The translations under genes and the position numbers were made by a program. From NCBI GenBank assembly GCA_026929865.2, contig CM049417.1, forward strand, positions 22,011,501 through 22,075,500: 64,000 bases of DNA. The letters run 5' to 3'. Source of the DNA: Hyperoplus lanceolatus (Eukaryota > Chordata > Actinopteri > Uranoscopiformes > Ammodytidae). The notes under the pieces are model-generated. The model made no database searches, had not been told where the DNA came from, and worked only from the letters and a program-made list of their open reading frames with translations. Below, piece by piece: positions 1-12,400 of this stretch. Positions within the stretch are counted from its first letter, which is position 1. Each line of letters begins with the position of its first letter.

Positions 1-177
1 AAAACAGAATCAACATCTGGGAAACTACTCTTTATTCTATTTAACTTTAGAAGTTGCAGAATATAGCCCAATTCCTAAGAAAACCTTCCCTGGATAAATA
101 CTAGTAAATAAAACAACACACAAAAAAACACAGAAGTGGTAGATCTGGTTGAGAGATCTGTCAAGCTCAGACAGATG

Positions 178-521
178 TGTGGTGGTTTTCAGTAGTCTAT
201 AATATCCAGAAGGTTGCTGACTGTGTATGTCTAAAGGTTAAGGTCCCGGGGAAGGAGTAGAGAACCTCCCTAGAAGGACGAGTATCTGTCTAATTGTAGA
301 TATAATACACTTGATACCCCCCACACATGAGAATATAAGACACTGTTCTGTAACTAGCAACTAGAGTGCCATTGCGGCCTCAGCCTGCTGCTACTGCTAC
401 CATGAAATCCTATGTCTGATGTCTGATGGAAATCTCCTGAAATAAACCTCTTTGAACCACAATGATGATTGTCCTGGCTTCACCCTTTGTCTTAGTCGCA
501 ACGGGGAATTCGGCTACCACA
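178..521 (+). repeat. 5' LTR (344 bp)
   Basis: Left long terminal repeat, TG..CA bounded, with an extra 7-bp TCTGATG unit relative to the right copy. Confidence 0.88.
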
Positions 522-1499
522 TTTGGCGTCACGAACAGGATATAACAGGAACATTGATGATGAGACTACCTGTACACTTCGGGACACATCTGGTGGAATG
601 AGATCAGATGGACTGTTGCTGTTGAAAAGTGCTTGTCTGTTCCAGTATCTAAAAGTAACTGAGAACTGCGATGGGAGATAATGTGTAAACGGCTGATAGT
701 GCTCTGTGTAAGGTTCAAGGTCACGGCGTGAGCGTCCGGTCTGGGGACTACACAGAGGCTCCGTTATGGCCAGGTATCCACGTAGTTCCACTGTTATAGC
801 AAAGAACCGTGTGCACGTTTTATTGACTAAGACTTTGGGAAAAAGGCTGGACTGGATTCGAGCTTGTTAAGTCGCTCTGTGCTTTCTGTCCGCTACGAAA
901 ATGAGGAAAAAGACTATAGAAAAAGCGTAGATTGGCCAGTTTCCTGAGCTAGTTGACAGCTGGATCGGAAACTGAGGCTTTTTAGCTGAGACCAACAGCC
1001 TATGCAAATTCTGCCTGTGGACTGCTGCACTCCAACCGGCAGTAACGCTGAGGTCATGATGGAACTGGAGGAGGCCAGCCGCATACCATCTTGGACTTTC
1101 CTGGGCCGCTGGCCACCAAAATTCCACGTCTGGCGGAGTCTGCCAATTATAAAATGGAGGACGCCCTCTGTGCCAATCTTGGATGGATTACATCCCCCAT
1201 GATCATGCCTCAAAATATCTGAACTTGAGACTGTGACACAGCTGTTTTTAATGTGCTGTCGTCAAAAAGAAGACTCTCTTCTTACTGCCTCTATTTATCA
1301 TCGTTCAGTGTTTGACTCTTTGCCTTGTTGGTCCCTTTCATTTGTAGTTTGCTGCAGTAATGTGTTACACCTATGCATTGTCTTCTACATTACTCATAAA
1401 GAGTGTTTCTGTGTTTTGTTGGAGGTTTCTGTTGGGCCTTTCATGTATGTTTGGTTACATCTCGTTTTTGGTTGATGAAGTTTCATCAAAATGGAGGAA

Positions 1500-1836
1500 T
1501 GTGGTGGTTTTCAGTAGTCTATAATATCCAGAAGGTTGCTGACTGTGTATGTCTAAAGGTTAAGGTCCCGGGGAAGGAGTAGAGAACCTCCCTAGAAGGA
1601 CGAGTATCTGTCTAATTGTAGATATAATACACTTGATACCCCCCACACATGAGAATATAAGACACTGTTCTGTAACTAGCAACTAGAGTGCCATTGCGGC
1701 CTCAGCCTGCTGCTACTGCTACCATGAAATCCTATGTCTGATGGAAATCTCCTGAAATAAACCTCTTTGAACCACAATGATGATTGTCCTGGCTTCACCC
1801 TTTGTCTTAGTCGCAACGGGGAATTCGGCTACCACA
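1500..1836 (+). repeat. 3' LTR (337 bp)
   Basis: Right long terminal repeat, preceded by a purine-rich tract and followed by GATG matching the sequence before the left LTR. Confidence 0.88.
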
Positions 1837-1921
1837 GATGCACCAGCGCTCTGACACATCAGCACTTATCTTTCCTAAAAAGAATGCACATGGGCCAAAG
1901 TCCTTGGTAATGTCTCCACAC

Positions 1922-1985
1922 CTGGTTCATCTGTGCCCATCTCGTTCCATTTATTGGCCAGCTCCTTCTGCTCCACTGCAGCCCT
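1922..1985 (-). CDS. tbc1d19: tbc1d19 exon 6
   Basis: 64 nt, acceptor CACGCAG, donor GTGTGG. It encodes RAAVEQKELANKWNEMGTDE and P plus one base, matching human VGEQKELLNKWNEMGTDEP. A compact LTR element begins 85 bp past the donor, at 1836. Exon 7 was not found in 1-1921, so the gene continues outside the window. Confidence 0.92.
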
Positions 1986-3441
1986 CTGCGTGGGCAGAAT
2001 GAACATTTCAACAAACCCATACAGCTAAAACACAAACAATCTTTGAAATGTCACATCAAAAATTAGATTTTGAATGGATGGATACCAATCTTACACCCGG
2101 GACACACATCTACCTCTGGAGCGCGTCTGCGACTGTTACTGCTGCGTCTCTCTCTCCGTTTTACTTTGATAATTCCCATTCATGAGAAGTTGTTTTAATA
2201 CATTGTTATGTTACAAATTATTAAAGGTGAAGTAAGCGGTTTATGTATGTTAATATAAGTGTTAAATCGCTCTTTATTCATACAGTGATCACTTACATAA
2301 TATGCGTGTTTCATAAAGCTGGTCTCTCAGTCAGCTGCTCTGCATGTAATCGGCAAATAAACTTTTCGGCGGATCCCAAAATTAATATCCAATCACAAGA
2401 GAGAACGCTACAACCGCTAACTGCAGTAACTGACAGGAAGTTAGCTAAAAGAACCATTCCGCTTACAGCACCTTTAATATTGAGTGTCGACAGTAATCCG
2501 TGTGCCTCATTGCATTCTTTTCCACATTTGTGCTTGTGGGAAGTTTTATTTTGAAAGAGACAAACCAGGAAATGGGGAAACTACAGCGAAAGCTGCAAGT
2601 ATGAAGTCAACAAAGTATTTCTCTATCAGTTAAAGCATATAGACCCGAGTCTCCTGAGGTGAAGTGGTATGTCGCTGCAGACGCTCCTCCAACGGGCATC
2701 GGCGGTGTGATGTGTGGTTGCTCTAATCTGTTAACACGATCGCCGAAAAAAAAAGGCAAACACGCATTAGATGCAGGATATGTGTCCCGGGCCTTAGTGT
2801 GTGGACAGAAGCAAACCATCCAGACCGCACTGGCTACTACACAGTCTACAGAACCATTGCTAACTCTTTCTACACACGACTTACATAGACTTGGATAATG
2901 TTAAACTTTGCCACAGCTCATTCAGTTTAGGGATAATAGGATAAAAATAGAAGTACTAAGATGCACTTTGAGAAGAATGATGCAGATATGAAAAAATGCA
3001 ACATTATGAAGGCTTTGGCATTAGATAACATGTTGCCAGAGAACCTCCATTAAGAGGTGTTGTATTGATGCTAATGTTAGCTGTGGTTGACAATATTACA
3101 GCTACCATGCGAGCCAGGGGCACTTCCAGCTCTGTACTCATGCTGTTGAGGCTTTTGAGGACACGCTTCTCCCAGCTGGCCTGTGTGAGAGAGCACACGC
3201 ACACAAACACACACACATTTGGCTTCAGATACCATGTCACATATGGGGAATAAAGAAGCAATTGGCTACGTCTCTATGCAAAAACAAAAATACAGGAGAG
3301 GTAGAAGAGGAACAAGTAAAGAATGACTGAGATATGAGGAGACAGACAGACCTGTGCTTTGCGCATGTAGGCCAGCGGCTCTTTGAGATGTTCAGGAGGG
3401 GCCGCGGGATGGCTCGGGGGCAGCTGGCTAGAATAAGCAAA

Positions 3442-3476
<35 letters not shown>

Positions 3477-6400
3477 GTGTGAGTGTGAGTGTGAGAGTGA
3501 GTGAGTGAGTGAGTGAGTGAGTGAGTGAGTGAGTGAGTGAGTGAGTGAGTGAGTGAGTGAGTGAGTGAGTGAGTGAGTGAGTGAGTGAGTGTTGAGGGGA
3601 GGTCAAACAATGACAGTAAATAATGAAACCATGAAAAGTCTGACAGCTTTGAGGGACTGAAGCAACAAACTACGTGCTGTGTTCAGAAAGAGTTTCGTCA
3701 AAGTGCTTGACAGAAGTCCGCTGGCAAATTAAACCCAAATTAATGTAACTGTTAGATTCGTCCTAAAAAAGACATCTCACCATGAGAGAGCTGGGAAGTC
3801 AGAACATACATCGCAGCAATGGTCTGCTGTCTTTTCCCTTCACGCGAAACCCTTGGGGCATATTCAATGACTCAAGGTCTCAGTGCGTTAAACAATGTTC
3901 AACTTAATCTAAACACCAATAATGGTGGTATGCTGGTATTTTACCCTCAACGGTAAGAGAGAGCAGTTAGAGAACACTTTTCAAGGCTGTTAATCAAAGC
4001 TTTTTCCAGCCATTTGGTTCTAATAAGGGGTGATCACGAAACATCAATTTTGGATTATTACAGTTATTTTCAGTAATTAAAGTTAACCTCAGTGTAAAAA
4101 CCTCTTGAGTGTTTATTTTTCCTGTCAAAAAACGATAAACGAAAAGTTCAAAACATTCTATTCAAATTTGTATAGTTCTGATTGTACAGTAGACGCAACG
4201 GTGATGGAAACCTTTTTCAGTGGCCTGAACATGCCTTCCCTTTCTCAGGACCTGAGACATAGCCTTGAGGCACCTATTACTCAGAAAGAAATTTTTGCAG
4301 CAATAACATCTATGCAATCAGGCAAATCTCCTGGTCCAGACGGACATCCATCTGACTTTTTTAAGAAATTTTCTTATGTTCAGTATTCTCAGACTCATTT
4401 GACTCAGGTAAACTGCCGCCTTCGTTCTACCAGGCCTGTATTTCCTTGTTGTTAAAAAAGGATAAAGATCCTCTAGATTGTGCATCATACCGACCAATTT
4501 CACTCTTAAATACGGATGTGAAGATACTTGCTAAAATTCTCACCCATAGATTGGAGTATGCTCTCCCCTCTATCATATCCCCCGACCAAACTGGGTTTAT
4601 AAAGGGACGCCAATCATTTTATATTCCCCCAGAAATATTGAATCAGAATGCCTCGCTTCTATGGATGCTGAAAAAGCATTTGATAGAGTAGAATGGAATT
4701 ATTTGTTTTTCACCCTTGAAAAATTCAGTTTGGGTCCTGTTTTCACTTCTTGGGTTAAATTATTATATGCATGCCCTTCTGCCTCAGTATTAACAAGCAG
4801 CCATTACTTAAGTAGTTTTGATATGCACCGTGGGACCCGGCAGGGTTGTCCTTTGAGCCCACTTGCAATTGCCATTTGCGGTAACAAACAGATTCAGGGG
4901 ATATGGAGAGGAGGAATTGAACATAAGGTATCATTATACGCCGATGACTTACTTTTGTTTGTCGCCAAGCCAGCCACCTCTTTACCAGAGGCACTTTCTG
5001 TGTTGGAGGTCTTTAGTCAGTTTTCTGGCTATAAACTTAACTTGAGTAAGAGCGAACTCTTTCTGATTAATAAAGAAGCTCTTAAACTTGATTATACAGC
5101 TCTCCCACTCAAAGTGGTGACAGATCAGCTGAGTTACCTTGGGGTATGTTTTACCAGAAATTTTAAAAACCTATTTAAGTCGAACTTCCTCAAATTATTA
5201 GATCAGGCGAAGCAAATATTATCGAAGTGGTCTCCTCTGGCATTCTCTCTCATAGGTAGAATAAATTCAATTAAAATGACATTACTCCCAAAGTTCCTAT
5301 ATCTATTCCAATGTCTCCCCATCTTTCTCCCCAAATCCTTTTTTCAGGCCCTTGACTCTTTAATGATAAATTATATTTGGAATGGTGAACACCCTCGGTT
5401 ACGGAAAGCTTTTCTTCAAAGACCCAAACAAACAGGAGGAATGGCCCTCCCTAATTTCCAATATTATTACTGGGCTGCTAATATCCGTTCTTTAGGTTAT
5501 TGGGTGCATTTCCACCTTGACGACTCAGCCCCAGTCTGGGTAACAATGGAGTCCAGCGCTATTAGCCCATTGTCTCTATCTGCCCTCTTAAGCGCCGCAC
5601 CTCCACTCTCTTCGGCTATTCCAAACAGTAGTCCCGTGATTAAGCACTCCCTTCGAATTTGGACCCAATTTAGGAAGAATTTTGGAATGCAGAATCTTTC
5701 ACTTTTCAGCCCAATTGCAGCTAATCATTTGTTTACTCCCTCCACAGTGGATGGTGCATTCAAGATCTGGCATAAAAAAGGCTTAAAATGCATCGGTGAT
5801 TTATTTATTAATGATCTATTTGCTAGTTTTTCTCAATTGACAAAACATTTTGGTATCGAAAAGACTAATTTTTTCCGATTTCTGCAAATAAGGCATTTTA
5901 CGCAGAAGTTAATTCCCCAATTCCCTCACAAACTGCCAGCCAATCATGTCGATTTGTTTCTTTCGGTAAACCCCACATTAAAAGGCTCAATTTCTGTGTT
6001 TTTCAACCTTATTTCGAAGTTGCATAGCCCCTCATTAGCAGCTATAAGAACCCTGTGGGAGCAGGACCTAGGTTCTGCCTTCACAGATCACATGTGGGAT
6101 TTAGTCCTGGATCGGATACACTCTACCTCCATGTGCGCCCGACATGCTCTTATGCAATTTAAAGTAGTACATCGTATCCACATATCTAAAACTAAATTAG
6201 CTCGTATGTTCCCCGATGTAGACCCGACCTGTGATAGCTGTAAGAGCGCACCGGCATCACTCTTTCACATGTACTGGCTGTGTCCCACCTTGACTGAGTT
6301 CTGGACATCAGTTTTTCAAACAATTTCTGAAGTACTTCAGCATCAAATTGAGCCGAACCCTTACACTGCAATTTTTGGCATTGCTCCAAATCCGGGCTTG

Positions 6401-9400
6401 CCTAAAGTGAAGTTGAAGGTACTGGCCCTCACCTCATTACTTGCTCGTAGGGCTATCTTACTCAAGTGGAAAGATCCTGCTCCTCCTTCCCACTCACATT
6501 GGATTAGAGACATTATGTCATGTATGAATTTAGAGAAAATACGTTATACTACCCAGGGATCCGAGAATTTGGCGCCCCTTCCTAAATTATTTTAAAAAAC
6601 CAACAACAACAATACAAGAGTAGCTACCCCCTCCCCTCTCTTATCTGATTTAATTTTATTTCTTTATGGGTTTTGTTTTTTGTTTTTTTTTCCATATCGA
6701 TTGTTTATTTGTTTCTTGTAGCGTGTATTTCGTTTATGTATTTTTTTTAACATTGTGTAATGTTTTTTTGTTTTCTTTTTCTGGATATGGGCGGGGTGTG
6801 TTCGGGGGAAGAAATCATTCACTGTATTTGCTTCGCAAATCTTTTGATGAATAAAAAAAACCTTTGAAAAAAATATAACCAAAAGTAAACAATGAAGTCA
6901 ATAATGATGACAAGGGAAGGTGACATGTCCGCATGATCACACAACCGCTCTGTTTAAAACACACGCTGTACTTTGATTCTGTGGTCTTTGAAGGGTAATG
7001 TGTTCATATTATATTCATATACAAACCACATTAGCCCTGAATAAAAGCATAACGTTCATTCTTCACATTACAGTAGCACACACACACTCTCTCTCTCGGT
7101 TGTCCATCGATTTCGATGATCACTTCCACTTTTAACCTTTTTGTGAAAAAATTTTAAATAAACATAAACATACTTTCTCACTTACTTGTTCCCTATCCTA
7201 TCAAATGGCTAACCAAGCCTAAAACAGCACAGTACCTTCAACAGACCCAGGCTCTGTACAAACAAGCTCCAGGTAGTTTCGATGCCAATTCAACCTATCC
7301 TATCCTACTGCAAGGCTGTCACAGTCTAAAAACAGCAACGCCACCTTCAACAGACCCAGGCTCCGTACAAGCAAGCTCCAGGTAGTGACAATGCCCATAC
7401 TACCCATCCCAATCATTCCACATCTATCTATTTAATGTGGCTATACAACCCAATCCTAGACCTACACAACCTCTCACAAGTAGGACATGTAAATGTGTCA
7501 GTGAAACCGAGGGCTCCACAGGAGTTTTCCTCCTGTCCCTCCTCTGCTGTCTCCTGGTTGTCCTGTCCTCCTCCAGCCTACTGGTCCTTACACACCTGCC
7601 GCCATGTGGTGCAGTCAGTAGCAGTCATTTCCAGGTCCTCAGGGCTGATGTTACATTTCTTAAATGTGGTCTTCATTCTGGTCCTTGTAGCTTTCTTCTG
7701 CCCCCCAGCCGAGCGTTGGCCATATCTTAACTGGCCGTACAACACTCTGCGGGGCAGTCGGTCCTGGGGCCTTCTCACCACATGTCCAAGCCATCTCAGC
7801 TGGTGCTGGGTGACCAGAGCCTCAATACTTCTACAGTTGGTATTTGCAAAGATTTCAGAATGAGGAATTGATGCCAAGGATACGCTGCAGACAGCGCATG
7901 TGAAAGTTCTCCAGGGACCTGAGGTGGCGGCTGTAAGGGACCCAAGCCCCACAGCCGTACAGCAGAGTGCTGATACAGACATCATGGTACACAGACATCT
8001 TGGTGCTTGTTTTGAAAAACAAAGGCACCAGACACTTGCCTGAACTCGGTTCTAGACCTCTTTATCAATCAGAGAGCATCCTCAGGTATTTAAATCACAG
8101 AACTACTGATAGCTGTTCATCAGCAACAGTAAAGACAGGCATAGTGGAAGGGGGGCTGGCACTCCATTGACAAATGACCTCTGTTTTGGTGGTGCTGATG
8201 GTTAACCAATCCTGTTGTATGCTCTGGCTGCAGCATTAAGGACATACTGAAGCTCTTCTGGAGAGTTAGCAACAAATGCGCAATCATCTGCAGACTGCAG
8301 TTCAAGGACCCTTTCATCAAGCAGTTTGGTGGTAGCTTGGAATCTCCTGATATTAAACAGGTATACGAATTTTAAAAAAGCACTTATTTTTGAGAGCCTC
8401 TTCCCCAATTTAATTATACAAAGTGCAATCGAATGACAATAAAGAGATTCTGATTCTAAGCTAGATGACATTTTAATCATAAAAGTTCATATGAAACAAC
8501 ATTTTTGGGTTAAAGCTAGGGTTGGTAATTTTTTCACTGTAATATTTGGCAAAACTGTCATAATAGTCATTCAGCTATATGTAGGTGAAGTGGAGTGGTC
8601 TGAACATTTATTTTTTCATCACTTTGCTCCCCCCTGCCTCTGTGTGCTGCCCCCAAAAATTGCCACCGCTCATGTTAATTTTAACCAATCAGAGTGAGGC
8701 TCAGATTCTCCGTTCTTATTGGCTGTGGGACTGTCCGTTCACCTTGGCAACGACGTTGATGCGTCAGTTGCGTGAGCCTTCAAGACCCTAGCAGTCTGAC
8801 ACTACTGTTTGGCACTACTACGGCGGACAGCGAATAGCAGAGGTGGGACCAAGTCATGGTTTAGCAAGTCACAAGACAGTCTCAAGTCTTTGCCCTCAAG
8901 TCCCGAGTCAAGTCTCGAGTCAAGACAGGCAAGTCCCGAGTCAAGTCCTAAGTCAATGCTGACAAGTCTCAAGTCAAGTCCCAAGTCCTGCAGTTTGAGC
9001 TTCGAGTCATTTCGAGTCCAAAAAGTAATAATATATTTACCCACATCATGTACACTTTTAAAATCTATATTTATTTATTAAAACAAGTGCAATTGAAATT
9101 GTGGAAAAAAAATTGTACGGGCATTGCACTTCCCAATTGCACTATTTACCAGTGATTTTTAACATTTAACATTTTTAACATTTTGCAATACTAATCTTCA
9201 TTTTAAACCACTCCTTTACAGAATAAACACATTTGTTAATTTGTTTCATGTTGACCACCTCATAGCTTTTCTACCCGTACAAAATTATCTTTGGTATCAT
9301 TTTTTCCAAATGGCACGTTGTTTGACAGCACTTCCTCTTCATTGGTTGTCCTGCAATTTCATTGGATGAATGCTGTCGGAATCAAAACAACATTCGTCTA

Positions 9401-12400
9401 ATTTGATTGACTGTTGTGCCGACAGCACATACACGCACAGACACTCTGTAGAAAAGGCCCCAAAGTTTATAGGTTACAGTGTTGTTATTTCTTATAGTGT
9501 GTTAAGATGTGTTTTGTTCAGTGTGAATGACATTTTAGCTGTCAGTTAGTGGCCGTGACGTCAGTCGGCCGGAGAGTCTGTTTAGTAAGTTTCCTTCTCT
9601 CTCAGATGTGTGAGCGTGCAGGTTGCCGCAGTAGTCGATCATTCCACAGTTGAAACATGTTTATTTGAGTTTATGTGAATCACCCGTGTGTGAGTAAGTA
9701 GGCTACATGCAGTCCCGATCGCTGTTATAAGTTACAGTATATGGATGTTACTAACGGCCACGGGTCGCAACAGCTGTTCTAACTAGGGATGCACCGATCC
9801 ACTATTTTTAGTCCCGATCTGATTCCGATATCTGGGTTTTGGATATCGGCCGATACCGATACTGTCCGATACGATATCATAATTGTTATAAAAAATGTTG
9901 ATGGTGGTGATGTTATGTGTAAAGCTAGGAAGGCTTAAGCAATTCGACACTCAACAAAAATATAAACGCAACACTTTTGTTTTTGCTCCCATTTTTCATG
10001 AGATGGACTTAAAGATCTAAAATTCATTCCAGATACACAATATTACCATTTCTCTCAAACATTGTTCACAAATCTGTCGAAATGTGTGATAGTGAGCACT
10101 TCTGCTTTGCTGAGATAATCCATCCCACCTCACAGGTGTGCCACATCAAGATGCTGATCTGACATCATGATTAGTGCACAGGTGTGCCTTAGTCTGTCCA
10201 CAATAAAAGGCCATTCTGAAATGTGCAATTTTTTTGCTTTATTGGGGGTCTGGGGACTCAGAACCAGTCAGTATCTGGTGTGACCACCATTTGCCTCATG
10301 CGGTGCAACACATCTTCTTCGCATAGAGTTTATCAGATTGTCAATTGTAGCCTGTGGAATGTTGGTCCACTCCTCTTCAATGGCTGTGCGAAGTTGCTGG
10401 ATATTAGTGGGAAGTGGTGCACGCTGTTGTATACGCCGGTCAAGCACATCCCAAACATGCTCAATGGGTGACATGTCCGGTGAGTATGCTGGCCATGCAA
10501 GAACTGGGACATTTTCAGCTTCCACGAATTGTGTACAGATCCTTGCAACATGGGGCCGTGCATTATCTTGCTGAAACGTGAGGTGATGTTCATGGATGTA
10601 TGGCACAACAATGGGCCTCAGGATCTCATCACGGTATCTCTGTGCATTCAAAATGCCATCAATAAAATGCACCTGTGTTCTTCGTCCATAACAGATGCCT
10701 GCCCATACCATAACCCCACCACCACCATGGGCCACTCGATCCACAACATTGACATCAGCAAAGCGCTCACCCACACGACGCCACACACGCTGTCTGCCAT
10801 CTGCCCTGAACAATGTAAACCGAGATTCATCCGTGAAGAGAACACCTCTCCAACGTGCCAGACGCCATCGAATGTGAGCATTTGCCCACTCAAGTCTGTT
10901 ACGGCGACGAGCTGGAGTCAGGTCAAGACCCCGATGAGGACGACGAGCATGCAGTTGAGCTTCCCTGAGACGGTTTCTGACAGTTTGTGCAAAAAATTGT
11001 TTGGTTATGCAAACCAATTGTTTCAGCAGCTGTCTCAGTGGTTGGTCTCAGACGATCTTGGAGGTGAACCTGCTGGATGTGGAGGTCCTGGGCTGGTGTG
11101 GTTACACGTGGTCTGCGGTTGTGAGGCCGGTTGGATGTACTGCCATATTCTCTGAAACGCCTTTGGAGACGGCTTATGGTGGAGAAATGAACATTCAATA
11201 CACGAGCAACAGATCTGGTTGACATTCCTGCTGTCAGCATGCCAATTGCACGCTCCCTCAATGCTTGTGGCATCTGTGGCATTTTGCTGTGAGACAAAAC
11301 TGCACATTTCAGGGTGGCCTTTTATTGTGGACAGTCTAAGGCACACCTGTGCACTAATCATGATGTCAGATCAGCATCTTGATGTGGCACACCTGTGAGG
11401 TGGGATGGATTATCTCAGCAAAGCAGAAGTGCTCACTATCACACATTTCGACAGATTTGTGAACAATGTTTGAGAGAAATGGTAATATTGTGTATCTGGA
11501 ATGAATTTTAGATCTTTAAGTCCATCTCATGAAAAATGGGAGCAAAAACAAAAGTATTGTGTTTATATTTTTGTTGAGTGTATGTCCATGCTTCCCCCCA
11601 CATTAGTAACTCTCCACCGTGCAGTAGTCTATGATAACCCCACCCCCCCATTTCTTATTGGTCCACGGCCCCGAGATCCTCTAGGAAATTTTCCGAGTGA
11701 CAGCCATGTTGCTTTCCCCGCTAAGCGACAAGATGCCCATAGTAGCCTACAGCCTGAATGTTACATACACCAACACAGAATGCTTGTGCTCATACTCCAC
11801 TCATTTATCTTAACCACAGCAGTCTATGCCTAGTTTTTAAAAACACAACGGATAGGAAGCTACTTGTGGGTTTTTTCCAACAGTGAAACTGAAAGAAATG
11901 TTTTTATTGGTATTTTTGCCTGACTGGTGTATAGCTATTTATCTTTGGGACAAGCATTCAGCTTTTGCTCATAAAAACATAATTCTATTACCCACATCAG
12001 TCTGGAAATGCCTCGTTTTTAACAGGACAAAGGATTGGAACTTAATAGTGTGGAAGTCAACTTTGAAGATATTTTTTTCACTGATTTCTGTGGTATTTTT
12101 AGCCGGTAGTGTCCGAGCTAGCTTCGAGACAAGCAATCAGCTTTTGCTCATAAAAACATAATTCTATTACCCACACCAGTCTGGAAATGCCTCGTTTTTA
12201 ACAGGACAAAGGATTGGAACTTAATAGTGTGGAAGTCAACTTTGAAGATATTTTTTTCACTGATTTTAGTGGTATTTTTAGTTTATTTTATCGTCTGAGT
12301 CTTATCTTTAGCGTTAGCGCCCATGTAGCTTCGGTTGCAGCACTAAGTTTTGCTCATAACACGCTGTTTATATTCCCCACAGCAGTCTGAAAATGACTCG

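Larger units (their letters stand above)
178..1836 (+). mobile_element. Short LTR retroelement with two near-identical LTRs, no gag/pol
   Basis: Direct repeats at 178-521 and 1500-1836 both begin TGTGGTGG and end CTACCACA. By eye they differ only by one 7-bp tandem unit (TCTGATG). GATG flanks both sides (174-177 and 1837-1840) as a likely 4-bp target duplication. A primer-binding-site-like TGGCGTCACGAACAGGAT follows LTR1 (it resembles the tRNA-Lys class), and a purine tract AAAATGGAGGAA precedes LTR2, which fixes the plus orientation. The LTR carries a TATAAG near 334 and AATAAA near 440. The ~980-bp interior has only short reading frames (such as 1002-1202), with no recognisable gag, protease, reverse transcriptase, integrase or envelope. 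It is therefore non-autonomous and probably recent. It lies in tbc1d19 intron 6. Confidence 0.88.

Noticed and set aside
178..1836. Endogenous retrovirus with envelope or polymerase
   Set aside because: No gag, pol or env sequence can be recognised in the short interior; it is described only as a non-autonomous LTR element.
3473..3590. CRISPR-like regular repeat
   Set aside because: A 4-bp microsatellite without spacers, in a vertebrate genome.
3274..3610. Long SLTHSLTH-type reading frames
   Set aside because: They translate a (GAGT)n/(GA)n microsatellite; only the exon 4 part of the 3274-3606 frame is real coding sequence.
4661..6595. A 644-codon host gene
   Set aside because: It is the damaged polymerase of an L1-like LINE (motifs A and C present, motif B damaged, upstream frames broken).
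10529..11155. 208-codon plus-strand frame (and the 230-codon one at 41700-42392)
   Set aside because: Antisense shadows of the Tc1 transposase.
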